Source: Tubiluchus corallicola
Taxonomy: Eukaryota > Priapulida > Priapulimorpha > Priapulimorphida > Tubiluchidae
Assembly: GCA_030141605.1 (NCBI GenBank)
Contig: JAQGDQ010000160.1
Span: 374,001-438,000, forward strand
Length of the DNA stretch: 64,000 nucleotides
Reading direction: 5' to 3'
Positions 42,701 to 54,831 of the stretch are shown piece after piece. Every line of letters starts with the position of its first letter. Position 1 is the first letter of the stretch. The notes beneath the pieces are model-generated. The model searched no databases. It worked only from the letters and a program-made list of their open reading frames with translations, and was not told where the DNA came from. The position numbers were made by a program, and so were the translations under genes.

Positions 42701-45700
42701 TGGAAATTGCAGTATTGACAATTTCTAAAATTAGAGATCAAGATTGCTAGAATTAGAATGAAAATCTAATGAATTCGTGCACATATATGTAACAGAACCA
42801 TACAGAGGTAGCGATTACTGAGCAGAATTGTAAAACTGGAGCAATTGCCAAGAGTAGGTTGAAAATAGTACTGCTAGTCTTAGACACAAAAAACATGAAT
42901 TTGCTGGGGCTATTCAGTAGGGCAGAAACAGATAGCCAACCAGCGTGCACGTATTTTAAATTATTAGCTACATTGTACAGTATAGGAAGGCCTATATATT
43001 TCCAACATGCTTAACAAACAAAGTACAGGGGTTAGCTTCAGTATATAATGTAGTACTGCACACTCCAATAATTTCGCTACTTAATGATGGGTTTGCGCAC
43101 AGGCTCTAATTATTTGCAACCATTATATACTGGAATAATTTCTTAATGTCGTTTCACAATCATAAAGAGCTTTGAACCTCTGATCTGAATTCCGTGACCG
43201 TAATTATGGACCCGTAAAGGCAAAATTATGGGTAACATGCTATGTTAAAAATTGTTTTTTTTTAAATTTCATTTACGAATAACTTAATAGGCCCAATAGC
43301 AATATTTTTAGTCTTGAGAATACTAGAGCACAAAAAGGCAGTAATAAAACATTTTTCTACAATTTTATTACTTTTGATGTCTTATATTGTCTTCATCAAA
43401 AAGCAAAGCTAATTAGCTAAAAATTATGAGATTACAAAAACTTAGAATATATTACCCACTATTCTAAATATTTATCTTTTTATTAGGAAAATTCAAGTAT
43501 ATGTACTTTTAAGCCAGTAAGTTCATTAGATACAGGCGTAAGAGACGAATGTCTGTTTTAATACCTCCAAGGGCAGACGATTTGTACGTTGTCAGAGCAA
43601 AAGCTGAATTATTTTCAGGGCAAATAACTCTGTTTTAAAATTTCTAACTTCAAAAATCGTTTAAACGAGCTGCACACTTTACTGCCTGCTATTAAAGCAT
43701 TTCTAATACGGTAAATTATTTTTTAGCTTTTTAAGTTAATACTAGTAGCTGTTACTAAATTTGGTTCACTAAACCAGCATATATTCGTTTACACTGTTCG
43801 TCCATGCATAGACAAGGTTACAGATATGTTTGCAAAGAAAAAAATAATTCGTTATCATTATCTCTTTGAATTTCTGCAACATTTCTTAAGATATAATTTT
43901 ATATACTTGTTCATCAAATATATTTTCGAGCCATACACCAGAAAATAAATGAAATATTGCCTAAGTAGGTTAACAAAAATAATGTGTCCTCTCCCACAGC
44001 ACGAGCATGACTTATCCGTGTTGCTTTTGAAGACTTGATGTGTACTGAACCATCGACATTGTTCCGCATATAATCAGCGAAAGTGACGAGAAAGTTTCAC
44101 TGCTCTAATTTCAACAAAATGTATGTCAGAATAATGTTTGCAAAAACCCAGTTTCATGGAACAGGCTCATTGTTGAGGATTAGCGGCTGAGCCTAGGAGT
44201 CGTGATTTCACAGTCGACTAAATGCTTTCGTTTTTACATCCGCAGCGGTCAGAATTATTTGAAAATCGTTTAATCTACCCTGTGCGATTATTAGCGTTTT
44301 TACCACAAATAAGAAAATCCTAACAAACAAAACAGTTTAGTGGGTAGGCTGCCTATGAGCTGCATAACATGCAATAACATCAACATGTCGTAACTGCCAC
44401 TGTTTTTATTTTTAGTGCTACAGCGCCCTAGAAGTAGTTAAGATTCACAGCAAGAAGTGACTTAGAAGGCCAAATAATAAGTACTTAGAAGTGATGTTGT
44501 AGAATCCCAGTAAGTAGTGATGTAGAAGAAGCCCAGTATACAAGTAGTGATGTGCAAGAATCCCAGTATACAAGTAGTGATGCACAAGAATCCCAGTATG
44601 CAAGTAGTGATGCAGAAGAAGACCAGTATGTAAGTAGTGACGCAGAAGAATTTCAGTATGAAAGCAGTAATGCAGAAGACGTCCAGTATGTAAGTAGTGA
44701 TGTAAAAGAAACCAGTAAGTAAATAATGATCCAGAAGAGTCCCAGTAAGTAGTGATGCAGAAGAAGCCAAGTACGTAAGTAGTAATGCAGAAGAATTCCA
44801 GTAAGTAGTGAGGCAGAAGAAGCCCAGTATGTAAGAAATGATGTAGAAGATAAGTAAATAACGATCCAGAAGAATCCCAGTATGTAAGTAGTGATGCAGA
44901 AGAAGCCCAGTATGTAAGTAGTGATGCAGAAGAAGCCCAGTATGTAAGTAATGATGTAGAAGAAGCCCAGTATGTAAGTAGTGATGTAGAAGAAGCCCAG
45001 TATGTAAGTAGTGCTGAAGAAGAAGCCCAGTATGTAAGTAGTGATGCAGAAGAATCCCAGTAAATAAGCAGGGACGTTTTGTTATCTGGAGGGATATTTA
45101 AGCATCAAAACTGCAAACTGTGTCAGATGCTGAATATGCACGTAAAGATAGCGTCACACTGTGAGCGTGGCTGTTAGATATCACACTGTGAGCATGGCTG
45201 TTGGATACGAAGTAAAACATTACTTGTTCTCGGTAGAAATGCAGTTTTTTCGTAGTACCCCTTTTTCTGCTGCTTCTCATAGGTTTACTTTGGACATTCC
45301 CAGACCTCGAACAGTTGCTTATCAATCCAATTTTTCCCTCTGGCTTCTTACCTTTGTAATTCTCTAGCAAAAATTGTCGTGAAAACAGCGATTCACTCGA
45401 TCCAAGAAGAGAAAATTTATATCACTACTTATATGTATCCATACGTATTTATATGTATCCAAACCTTCACCTCTTACTTCACTTTGAGTGGCTTTTGGCC
45501 TTATTTGGAGTGATTTGTATAAAAAAATTAGCAACTTACTTCAACGTTGGCAAATGTGATCTGTACTAAAGCTAAAATAAGATAGCCAAAGTCTTGTGAC
45601 TATTACAGCTCAAGTCCAATAAGAATACAAAGAGATCACAACTCAAAGGAGCAACAGCACATGAACATGACAGCACAGTTTTTTGCATTTTAAATATGGT

Positions 45701-48700
45701 ATTTCAAATGAACACAGTACAATTACCTGCCGTAGCACTTTTCACAAGTCAGCGCAAATACACACATGCCCTGTATGCACTATTAAAGTTTGATTTTATT
45801 GCACAAGTACAGTATGAATAGTCCAGATGAAAACAAAATATATCCGACCTTCACTTCTAAACATTAAAAGCTTACTTCGCTGCAGGTCAATTTACCACGG
45901 CTTACCTGAGCCATATAACCGTGAATTATAAAACTTAGGACATATTAATATGCCAGACATGCTTTCTTTGGCAAACCGTGCAGCAAATGAGTATGAGGAT
46001 CCCAAGGCCGGTGTTAAGGTATGATACAAATGCAATTTTTTGTAATCTGAGTTTGGTAGACTATGTATCAAGCTGCGTGTTAACATTAGACAAACTTACA
46101 GACTTTCAATTTTAACAGATAAATATGCATTCTAATTTTTATATAAATTCTCCAAATACACATTTGTTAAAAATTTCACTGAATTCGCAAGTTGCTTTCA
46201 TGAAAACCATGATCTCTAGTTTAAAAAAATGAAACGGATTAGGACAGATCATCATTCGTCGTAAGTCGTAGCAGGTGTCACTAAAAGGTGAGAACTGGTT
46301 TAAAAAATAAGACGTACAGCTACAGTTTTGTTAAGTGCATGTTGTTATAAAAAAATGAGAAGTTAATTGAGGTACAAGTGATTATTGCCTACAATGTGAT
46401 TATGGTCATCTGGTGAAGTGGAAAAGGATAAATTCTTAACTTTTGTAGCATGACCAAGTACTCCAAAAGGAATTATCAAGGGTGACTTGTGACTTGTACC
46501 CATTCTCAGCCAAAAACGTACGTGTACTTTCACAATAATCCTTCAAAATATCACTATGATTTCGTCAACTGGTATCATCACAGTAACACAGTATTTCCAT
46601 ATTTTACAGACAAGGAACAAAGAAAGCTGCCATAAGAGGAGGCTAATCGTAAGACATGAGTAATTGCAACATATGATGATGATGATGATAGATAGATAGA
46701 CAGATAAATGGATAGATAGGTAGACAGATAGATAAACAGAGCTAGACATACATACATACATACATACATACATACATACATACATACATACATACATACA
46801 TGCAGCCAGACAGTTAGACAGATAGATAGGTTTATTTGCATACAAAAATTGCAGTTAGAAAGTGAATAAAATTGCATTTACAATTAAAAAGACATTAACC
46901 ACAGACAATAAAAATGATAAACACTGTTCTACTGATAAAAATATGCCATAACAGAATAAAGCTTCATTGAAAAAATCAAATGAAAACTAAAAGAATCTAC
47001 TTATTCGTGGCCAAGGTCACATTAATATCATTTAAAAGTATTTTATATAGGCGCCTATTAGTGGGCATGAAAGTGGAGGGAAAGAAAACAAAGAGCTAGG
47101 GTCCTCTGACTCACATGTAGAGGTGCATACTAAACCAAAACGATAATATCAGTCACGCATACATTAGTAAAAACACTGCACCTAAAAGCGGAAAAGTTAC
47201 CATAAAAAAGATGGAGACTCAAATTATTTGACAATGATAATGAGAATAGCAAATTATTATTCTCAAGAAATTTAGAACTCCGTGCTCCTCGATGACACGG
47301 GAGAATCTGCAGGATCTAAACTCCTAAGTGTGGAACTCAAATGGAAAGACTCTTGGGCCTCAGATACTTGGGTCGTTAATAGTGCATACCGCACACCTGT
47401 CACAGCCACAAAACTTGCGTTACAACATGTCACAATTTTACAAGTTACAACTTCATTATTTAAGGAAACTTCACTCAATGATGACTGCATAACTCTTTTA
47501 GTTTGGATGCTGAGCAATGCTATAAAAACAGTTTCTGCTTAATATTATACTAGGGAATGAGACCGACATACACAGCAAACACATCTTTACCGTTTTTTGT
47601 AATAATGGCACTACTTTTAAATTTTGAAAGTAGGTATCAGCAGCTGCAGATTTTAAGTCAGCTTGTTGGTGATGGATAGCCCAATAATTCTATGAAAACC
47701 CCATGAAAAGCAATGAAAAGCAGACTGGAGCCACCGCCACCCCACTCACAATCAACTAAAGTTCTTTCTTAAATTATGAGTTCTGAGCTTGAAAGGTTTC
47801 TAGTAGTTTCACATTCGGCATTTCTGTAATATGAAATAAATACTGCATCAGGCAGGAATAAAGAATTGATGGCATGCCTGGTTAAAAAGTAACTGCAAAT
47901 TGGTGCAGTCTTGCAAATTGAAGCATTGTATTCAGTCTAAAATTTTACAAACGTGAACAGTGACCGCAACTATAAAACAAGATGGAAAATATCGATTACA
48001 GTACAAGCAGAAGTTATAGTTAAGCCACCTCAAATACTGCAAAATAAATAGGTAGCTCTGGAAAATTATACTCAAGTTATAAAAACTTAACACAAATATA
48101 AAATTTGCTCGGTTTGTAAAGTTCTCTCTAGCAGTGAGCGTCCACGAAACTTTCACGAGTCGCAGTTCTTTCTCTAAAATCTTTTCATACAAATTCGAAA
48201 GTTCTGAATTACATACCTACGATTAGCAAACTGCAAAACAGGCCTTATTTGGACTTAAGTGATTTTGTTTTTACAACGGTTGCATAAAAACAGCGCTCAT
48301 GATGCCTCTACCATATTTTGCAGCCCGCAAATGTACATATCTATTTTAATGTACAGGTAATATACAAGACTTATATTTAAGTTATTGATCATCACAGAAT
48401 GTAGGCTACATGAAATAATAATAGTCCTCCTCTGCTAACTCATAGAAGGATACCCAAAGGAGAAGAAAACATGAGTGAAATGATTCTCACAGCCGTCTCT
48501 CCAATAATTTTACAGTCATTTAGCTGCAGATAGTTCTAGACAATATACTGGGGGGAAAGCTTTGCAACTTTAGCACCTTGTTAGTTATGGCTAGAAATGC
48601 TAACGAATGAATTTAATCCAGAATAGTTCTGATTGACTGGCAATAATGCCAGAAGCAACACAAGTAAAGAAAAGAAGAAAACTACTGACTATGAATATCT

Positions 48701-50626
48701 TGTGCCCACATATCATTATTGATGATCATTAGCATTATTAAAGCACATCTCATAGCAAACAAGAAAAACACACATTATTAATACCGACCACTAGTGTTCA
48801 TTGTTAAATGGACAGGTGCCATAAACATTTTTTCCAATAGCTGTACATTTTACCCCCATACATAATATAGTTTACATGTATACTCTACAAAACTAACTAA
48901 AACATATAGCCTCAAAAGATGTCTTGACTAGCTTTAAGTCATTAAACTTACAAAAGAACATGATCATTTAAAGTAAATTCACTTTCTAAAACTAGCCATA
49001 ACAGAGCACATGAGTGTTCAATATTAACTTAACTCAGCCTCACAAGCCAAAGAAAAAGTAAATACAGGCTTTTCACTGTATACTCCAATGGACTTTCACT
49101 GCAAGTATATTTAGTTAGTTACATAGCTAGTAAGTTACCTTGTATTTCGGTTTAAAGTCATTAACCCAGCCCAGGTGCCTTACTTTTCTGCATATAATCA
49201 CCTAAAGCTATGTATATGTAGATTGCAAAGTGATGGAAGAGTGCAAGGTTGGATGTTTGCTCTTTTATCCAGATAACCTGGAAAACGTCATTCATTGGTC
49301 TCTTGCAGGTCTCCTGACAATTAGCATGCTGCCTCCCTTAATTTATTTTGTAAGCCTAAATCCTGCATTCAGAAGGAGACGTTAGGAAAAACAATAATTA
49401 TTTGATTACTTATAAATTATAAGGCCCACTTCCCGAATACGAGACATTGAACTGGTAGAGATATTTTTTGTTAGAAAAGACTGTTTTAGCTATGATTGGA
49501 TGCATCCTCTGTCCCTCAATGGCTTAACTCACCAAAGACAGTAAATCACCAAAGACAGAATGTCAGACGAAATTGCCCCAAAGCAATTTTCCAGACAGTT
49601 ATTCATGACTTACTGACCAGGCTCAGCTCCAGGTATGTTCGGTTGCTAAGTACGCACTGTGACCGCTCAGCTATGCCTTATTCCCAATTTAAATTTAAAA
49701 CATTTCAAAAAAAGTATAGAAGTTCTGATGAAAACCCCTTTATTAAGTTTCATCACAGGACTTCCCAATAAATATTCAACATTATCAAATTGTTAAAAAT
49801 CACAACACTCGAAGTTTTGAATCTAAAAAGCTAAAAAGATATATCTGGCCTTAGTTATCCTAATTACGGCTGAACAATTAACAATTAAGCAAAGCTCCCC
49901 ACACAATGGACAATGTTGGACAAGTATGCCAGTGTAAACCGTAAGCAACATACTCATTAAGATTCCTGACTAATTTTAAAGTAAAAAACAGAGGTTTAAT
50001 TTCCGAAGGTTTGATTTAGTGGTACAAACAGATGACAGAGAACTGGTGAGTATATGAAATGTAGAAGACAAATGAGTTGAACTCATGATAACTGAACTTC
50101 AAAGCTGCACATGCACATCAAACTGGCACTTTTGAATTTGTTAAATGACAAAGTAAGCTTAGCATTCTATATGGTGCAAAATTCTAATGACGAAGGTGTC
50201 AGAAATGACAGTTGGTATGTAACAAACCATGTCACTGAAATTCAAACTTTGACGTGGTGGCAAAATTAATTTGAAGTTGAATTTCTTGAATCACTTGAAT
50301 TTGACCTACCATTGACCACTTGGTCAGAAAATCTAAATTCTAAAGCAATCATAAAAATTTGAAAATTTTGAGCACATTATTACACCAGAATTCACATCCA
50401 ACGCTTGCTCAATGCATATAATTTTTTAGGGAAATCAAATATTTATAAATTACTATAAATAATAAGTAATACAGTTGGTAAAAAAACGTGTACAATGTAT
50501 ATAGTTTTGTCAAAGCATGTTGTGAATATACATAGCATTACGGGTATGTACAACATCTGCATTTTCGAATAAAGACATTTATACAATACTAAAGACTACT
50601 CACCAGTCATAGGATTCTGTTGCCAT
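21340..50626 (-). CDS. SPPL3: SPPL3, signal peptide peptidase-like 3 (intramembrane aspartyl protease)
   Basis: Twelve coding exons: 50604-50626, 28580-28657, 27585-27703, 26874-26993, 26366-26444, 26040-26152 (or its duplicate 25242-25354), 24401-24507, 23275-23346, 22958-23046, 22124-22320, 21634-21743 and 21340-21411. They join in frame to 1179 nt, 392 residues (vertebrate SPPL3 ~384). Catalytic motifs are LLIYDVFW (Asp210) and [11 protein letters not shown] (Asp281), plus QPALL at 348-352. Other family landmarks are MATESYDW at the N-terminus, [52 protein letters not shown] and [11 protein letters not shown] at the C-terminus. SPPL3 is a multipass Golgi protease that sheds type II membrane proteins such as glycosyltransferases. 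The loop in exon 3 is a Lys/Glu low-complexity run. Intron 1 is 21.9 kb. Confidence 0.95.
23781..23935 (+). pseudogene. Relic of a pogo/Tigger psq-type HTH
   Basis: The plus strand opens ATG and reads [20 protein letters not shown], then after a short frameshifted gap [20 protein letters not shown] before a stop. That pattern (basic lead, EK.E.L..F, then KVAK.LGVSR) is the N-terminal psq HTH of Tigger/pogo transposases. Nothing recognisable follows. It lies in SPPL3 intron 7, antisense to the gene. Confidence 0.6.
24794..25588. repeat. 795 bp tandem duplication, copy 1
   Basis: Identical by eye to 25592-26386; the copies are separated by three bases (offset 798). In transcript order (minus strand) this copy starts with the last 21 bases of SPPL3 exon 5 plus its donor (25568-25588), but lacks that exon's acceptor. 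It then carries a complete extra exon 6 (25242-25354) and part of intron 6. Confidence 0.95.
25242..25354 (-). CDS. SPPL3: Duplicate copy of SPPL3 exon 6
   Basis: The 113 bp exon encodes [20 protein letters not shown] through GHWLLMD and keeps its acceptor (TTTGCAG) and donor (G|GTGAGC). It enters in phase 2 and leaves in phase 1, so its length is not a multiple of three. Splicing both copies into one mRNA would shift the frame in the catalytic domain, so a working transcript must use only one copy. Which one is used cannot be told, because the two are identical. Confidence 0.85.
25592..26386. repeat. 795 bp tandem duplication, copy 2
   Basis: Copy containing SPPL3 exon 6 at 26040-26152, contiguous with the complete exon 5 (26366-26444). 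Its breakpoint lies inside exon 5. Confidence 0.95.
29085..29155 (+). repeat. tRNA-derived SINE head
   Basis: An A-box-like TTGCCCAGCGGTTATGACC is followed ~40 bases later by a B-box-like GGGTTCGTATTC on the plus strand. Pairing of the arms is poor, so this is a decayed SINE or tRNA pseudogene. Confidence 0.45.
29932..29999 (-). CDS. SPPL3: Possible alternative first coding exon of SPPL3
   Basis: An ATG at 29999 opens 22 codons ([20 protein letters not shown]...) ending in a strong GC|GTAAGTAC donor, in the same phase as exon 1 and only 1.3 kb upstream of exon 2. Splicing would give a Cys/aromatic N-terminus followed by AYSLMDSS. Against it, the conserved start MATESYDW is found at 50604-50626 and fits the family far better. 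Could be chance. Confidence 0.25.
33766..34120. repeat. (GTT)11 and degenerate triplet tract
   Basis: A pure (GTT)n run at 33766-33799 is followed by ~320 bp in which TTG, CTG, TTA and GCT triplets keep recurring (for example TGCTACTGTTGCTGTTGTC), a decayed extension of the same repeat. The minus-strand poly-Asn ORF over it is a by-product. Confidence 0.8.
36715..36770. repeat. (TA)n microsatellite
   Basis: Two alternating TA tracts separated by a short TTATTTCTAT-like interruption. Confidence 0.9.
44500..45064 (+). repeat. 30 bp minisatellite encoding [10 protein letters not shown]-like decamers
   Basis: About 19 units. The last six are in exact 30 bp register (44881-45060); the older ones to the left carry indels. 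Read on the plus strand each unit gives [10 protein letters not shown] with variants such as [10 protein letters not shown] and [10 protein letters not shown], and the frame is open from about 44529 to 44727 and again through the last units. Each unit also contains TATGTAAGTA, a consensus splice donor. A 27 bp duplication (TCACACTGTGAGCRTGGC...) follows at 45154-45207. It lies antisense in SPPL3 intron 1. No flanking gene is recognised, so coding status is unproven. Confidence 0.85.
46671..46850 (-). repeat. (ATGT)n/(ATCT)n microsatellites, probable retroelement tail
   Basis: (CATA)14 at 46745-46801 is flanked by GATA/GACA repeats and a (GAT)n run. On the minus strand, GCAAATAAACCTATCTATCT leads straight into the tetranucleotide array. 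An AATAAA-ending 3' UTR with a microsatellite tail is what LINEs of the type at 13757-15485 show. No RT motif was found upstream (47270-47540 holds overlapping ORFs on both strands without family resemblance). Confidence 0.6.
49625..49685 (-). repeat. tRNA-derived SINE fragment, family A copy 2
   Basis: Minus-strand GCATAGCTGAGCGGTCACAG followed by CTTAGCAACCGAAC, closely matching the 7196-7255 copy (TAGCTGAGYGGTCACAGT, CTTAGCRACC). Confidence 0.5.
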
Positions 50627-52300
50627 GTTTCTATCCTAGTTCTCCTTTTATGTCATGAATAGGCTTCCACAGACCACACCATCAATTATGCTGTTGATTA
50701 TTAAATACAATGTTTGTGCTACTGGTAGGGTGTACCATTTATGAGATGGAATTTAGCACCCGCAACATTAACAGACACCAATAGTTCTTTGTTCTCTATA
50801 TACAGTATATGCCAATCACACCTGCTAGCATCTGTACCAATGGTAATTCATTAAATAATTACAGTTCTTCTCTGAGCTGGCAAGGGCAGATGTAGTTACT
50901 GCAACCGGCTCATACAGGAGCACCTAAATGTACAGGTAAAGTTTTGAAAACCTGTTTTCCTTGAGCAGACAGCACTCATCGAACAGTGTCCTTCGACAAG
51001 ATTTTACTCGCCAGCTGCAGCATGTATGAGTCCACGCAGCTAGTGCACAATCTGCACATGAGAGGAAAGGAACATTGAATTAGCAAGTGCAAATGAAAAT
51101 ATTTGACTTCATGTAAAAATACATTAGCAATACAATGAATTGGAAAACTCCTTTTGAAAAGCAATTTAAGGACTTATCCATCAATAAGAAACAAACATCA
51201 AATAATTAATCTAACAGAATTTTGTAAAATTAACTAAGTTGCACATAATTCAAATCTATTTGAAAATCATTATTGAGCTAATTAAATAATTAGTATACAA
51301 TATACATCTTTTGGATGAATTTTAACATATGTTTTTTCATATCCTTAGTACATCATAATGCTCTAAAGAAATTAAAAATTGTTACTGTGCAATAAAAATT
51401 AAAACATCCATCTACTGTAACATGCATGATATTGCACTTAGATACATCCAATATAACATTCTGGAATAAAATTGTAATTAAATTTTTAAAGACTAATTTG
51501 TATCAACATGTAATATATGAAATACTTTAACAATTTGGTAGGAATTCCCCACGTAACTACAAAGTCAACATTACTTCACAAATTATGAGGTAATAACAAG
51601 TAATTTTTCATTTTAGGTATTTTCTTTGCAAATTGTTCTAGTTCGTAATTCTTTCTGGAGTTTTTAGCTTTTAAAATTCAAAAAAGTCGAAGCTCTATTG
51701 ACAGTTAGGCAGTTAACATGCATACACAAAATTAATAATAATACGTATCCACAGCTGCTGTACTTCAAATCTTGAAATCTTGATTTAAGAATCGGACCAT
51801 TCTTAAATTTCGAAGAAGTTTACTAAACAATTAAAAAGGATGTAGATTAATCAAGTTCGATTCGTAACTTTTATGGAACAATAATCTAGGCATAGCAATT
51901 TCTAGCAAATTGGCAATACTGTTCAAACAGAATATTAAATTTTAATATACCATACTGCTTCATAGAATAAAATCAATATAATTACTATATTTTGGAGTTA
52001 TATTAATAATAAAAAGCCAAATTACTGAAATTAGAGCAAAGTTTGGTCCTGTACCAGTTTGCATAAACAAAGCACACTGACGGCGAGGGCAGCATTAAGT
52101 CGTAGGTATTAACACCAACTTTAATAATAGTAACAGGGTAACTGCATAAAAATTCAGCCCAATTTATCTTAACAAAAATTATCGTTGCACCTGCTTGCTT
52201 CTATTCTTTGTCGAAACGGCACACTAAAAACAAAGACACCGCAAAATTTGCTTAAAATCAACAAGCTCAGCTTTCATCTTGACTTTCATGTTGTCTTGTT
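50627..52300. other. Upstream flank of SPPL3
   Basis: It should hold the SPPL3 5' UTR and promoter. No TATA box or obvious promoter motif stands out, and I see no coding exon or repeat family. Confidence 0.45.
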
Positions 52301-52428
52301 CTGAAAATTGGAAAGACAACTGCGCCATCTGTTGCGAAGTTTCTCTATTATTCAAGTTGGCCTGGCAAATGAAGAATTTTTTTATATAGGTACGCAAGCT
52401 GTAATGAAGTATTATTATAACATATCAC

Positions 52429-52502
52429 GGGATGGAGACCAATCCTGGAAACGTTGGAAATACATGGGATGGAGACCAATCCTGGAAACGTTGGAAATAC
52501 AT
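52429..52502. repeat. 37 bp tandem duplication
   Basis: GGGATGGAGACCAATCCTGG and the following 17 bases occur twice in a row (starts at 52429 and 52466). Confidence 0.95.
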
Positions 52503-52589
52503 GGGATCACTACTTGGCACAGAAGATCATATCAATATCAAAAATAGGAAATAAAGAGCAATGTGCGATTTTACCCAAATAAATCAATC

Positions 52590-53115
52590 CTAACTAGCAA
52601 GAAACTATCTCTCAACACAAGTTTGCGACTCTTCAGTGTATATGTAACTAATATCTTCATGTACAACAGTGAAATGTGGGGGTGGACTGCAACCCAGGAA
52701 GTAGAAATAGATGTGTTTTCCTGAAGTCTACACAGAAAAATCTTAAAAATAAAATGGGTATAATTATAATTGTTTCAAATGAGCAGCTGTATAACAGAAC
52801 GAAAGTGGAACATTGGAGTACTAAAATCAGAATCAAAAGGCTAAAATGGGCAGGACATTTAATGAGATTGCCAGAAACAACATCAGTAAGATTAGCATTA
52901 AACGAGGCACTGAAACCTGCTAAATGACCCCAAGCAAGCCAAAAACGACTTGAATATGAAGAAAAATTATTAATAAAGATTTACAACAGCTGAAACCAAA
53001 CCTAACAATAGCATCACAGGAGTTGAAATTTTAGCTGCAAACAGGAAACAGTGGTGTTCTAACAACGATAGAGGTTCAGTGTTTACAATAGATATTTAGA
53101 GCAACAGAAGAAGGA
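52590..53115 (+). mobile_element. Decayed RTE-type retrotransposon C-terminus
   Basis: Plus-strand frames read YNSEMWGWTATQEVEIDVF, then TKIRIKRLKWAGHLMRLPET, then SQKRLEYEEKLLIK and ANRKQWC. This order (LYGSETWT..., RRLRWLGHV.RM, ...W..LA.DR..W) is the C-terminal end of RTE-like RTs. Several stops and frameshifts make it a dead fragment; the RT core is absent. Confidence 0.7.
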
Positions 53116-53259
53116 GAAGGCTCTGGATATTATTCTCAGGACATTATCTCGCTGTTATGTTTTTTTTTTCAAAAATATTGGAAAACGTTGTTTACAATAA
53201 AATAATAATTATTTTATTTTGATCATCAAAACATAATAAATAATAAGTAGTTTAGTTTT

Positions 53260-54491
53260 CGGAAAAACAGCTCAACCGAATTGGCTCTGATAAACATTAT
53301 AGATATTATAACTAAATGCATTGAACAAAATAAAGTAACAGTAGCAATATTTTGTGACCTCTCTAATGCCTTTGACACTGTTAATCATAACACTTTTTGC
53401 TCAACTACGTCATTGCGGTCTTAGAGAGGTAGCAAACGCATGGTTATCTAGTTATCTTCATGGGAGAACGCAAGTGTTTCAATACAATAATGTAATTTCA
53501 AAAGAAACTTTTATAACCAATGGGGTACCACAAAGCTCAATTTTATGTCCACTACTATTTTCAATATTTATAAATGACATAAATTATTCTTTAGATAGTC
53601 CAGATCACTTCCAGTTTGCAGATGATACCAGCATATTTTTTGAGTTAAATAAGACTGATAATTTAATATAATTCTATCAACCATGAATTACAAAAAATTG
53701 CTATTTGGTTTAAAACGAAAAAGTTGTTATTGATTTCTACGAAAGTTAAATGTATCATTTTTAGTGCAAGACATTTATCTTAGAAAAAGAGAAAATCTTA
53801 GTTTAACGTGTTTCAAGACTAATAACATTTTAACTGTTGATGATTTAATACAAATGATTACAGCTATATACATGTATAAAACTAGATATCATCTCTTTCC
53901 AACATTTTTTAATAATTCAATCCAACCTAATAATCGGTGTTACGCAACCAGAATAAATGAGTTTGACATTAATTTCAGTAGAACAAACGTGGCACGTCAA
54001 TTCATTGCAAATTTTGGTTCAAGGCTTAGGAATGACATAAATGATGAATTAAAAACTATTCAGCCAATTAAAAAATTTAAAAAGAAATACAAAGCAATGA
54101 TTTTCAATACTATACAATATTTCTTAATATCTTATAGCTACTGCAGCAACCATACAACAATCCTGGTACAGATTATGCAAAATAGACATCATTCATTAAT
54201 TTTAGAGCTGATGCAAACATCGTACAATCTACTGTTTCCTACTATTTCCTACTGATCTAACCTTTTTCCTTCTTTTTTGCTCACGTATCAATACCTTTTT
54301 TTATCTGGTTCACATGACAATGGGCTTTTACAAGCATCTGCTTCTCTCCCAACATAATAATTTATTACAAAATGAACTAATAATTTTGATGTCACCATGT
54401 ATTGAATGTGATAATAAATAATAATAATAATGATAATAATAATAATAATAAGAAGAAGAAGAATAAGAAGAAGAAGAAGAAGAAGAAGAAA
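53260..54491 (+). mobile_element. Decayed non-LTR retrotransposon with (ATA)n/(AAG)n tail
   Basis: The remnant reads NSSTELALINIIDIITKCIE, FCDLSNAFDTVNHNT (RT block A), a frameshift near 53390, then LRHCGLREVANAWLSSYLHG, TNGVPQSSILCPLLFSIFIN (block B) and FQFADDTSIFF (block C, FADD kept). A deletion and stops follow, then a C-terminal remnant (53764-54255) with NVARQFIANFGSRLRNDIND. It ends in (ATA)n then (AAG)n at 54412-54491, the likely 3' tail. At least two breaks in the frame. Confidence 0.85.
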
Positions 54492-54734
54492 AAGGCAAGA
54501 TTTAATACACGCCAAAAAGTACTGAAAGGCAGTGCTTACTCAAGGAGAGGCTTGTTTGTTATGTGATTGGAGTTTGGTTCACAAGCTCATGACCAAGGAC
54601 AGCTCTCTAGATTCTAGAATGAGCCATCGAACTGGCAAATGTATCTCAGTCACATTTGAATATTATATTATGTACATTCTCCCTTTACCCAGGTAAACAG
54701 CCAAGATTTACAAAATATACTTCCTGTGGTAAGT

Positions 54735-54815
54735 ATTGAACCCACGCAGCCACAAACCGTTCACAGGAAGAAGCATGGGTGCTTTATCCACTCACCCTGT
54801 CACACATGAACTTTT
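54735..54815 (-). repeat. tRNA-derived SINE head
   Basis: Minus-strand GGGTGAGTGGATAAAGCACC (A box) and GCGTGGGTTCAATACTTACC (B box) about 45 bases apart; arms are only partly paired. Confidence 0.55.
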
Positions 54816-54831
54816 TTTATGTTGAAAAGGT

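Larger units (their letters stand above)
28658..50603. other. SPPL3 intron 1 (21.9 kb)
   Basis: Long first intron between the eight-codon exon 1 and exon 2. It contains a tRNA-derived SINE (29085-29155), a possible alternative first exon (29932-29999), a triplet-repeat tract (33766-34120), a C10 run (35791-35800), a (TA)n tract near 36720-36765, a 30 bp minisatellite (44500-45064), a microsatellite-tailed element end (46671-46850) and a family-A SINE fragment (49625-49685). I see no other gene; the ORFs here are short and lack family resemblance. Confidence 0.75.

Noticed and set aside
44462-44770. Hydrophobic repetitive minus-strand ORF
   Set aside because: Reverse reading of the 30 bp minisatellite. 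The plus-strand frame is the one with protein-like conservation.
44500-45064. CRISPR-like array
   Set aside because: The units are contiguous tandem repeats without unique spacers, in an animal intron.
46543-46877. Overlapping minus-strand ORFs with MYVC and LSIY repeats
   Set aside because: They are translations of the (CATA)n and (GATA)n microsatellites.
47272-47542. Overlapping ORFs on both strands (81 and 86 codons)
   Set aside because: They mirror each other on opposite strands, resemble no family and have no supporting splice sites or neighbours.
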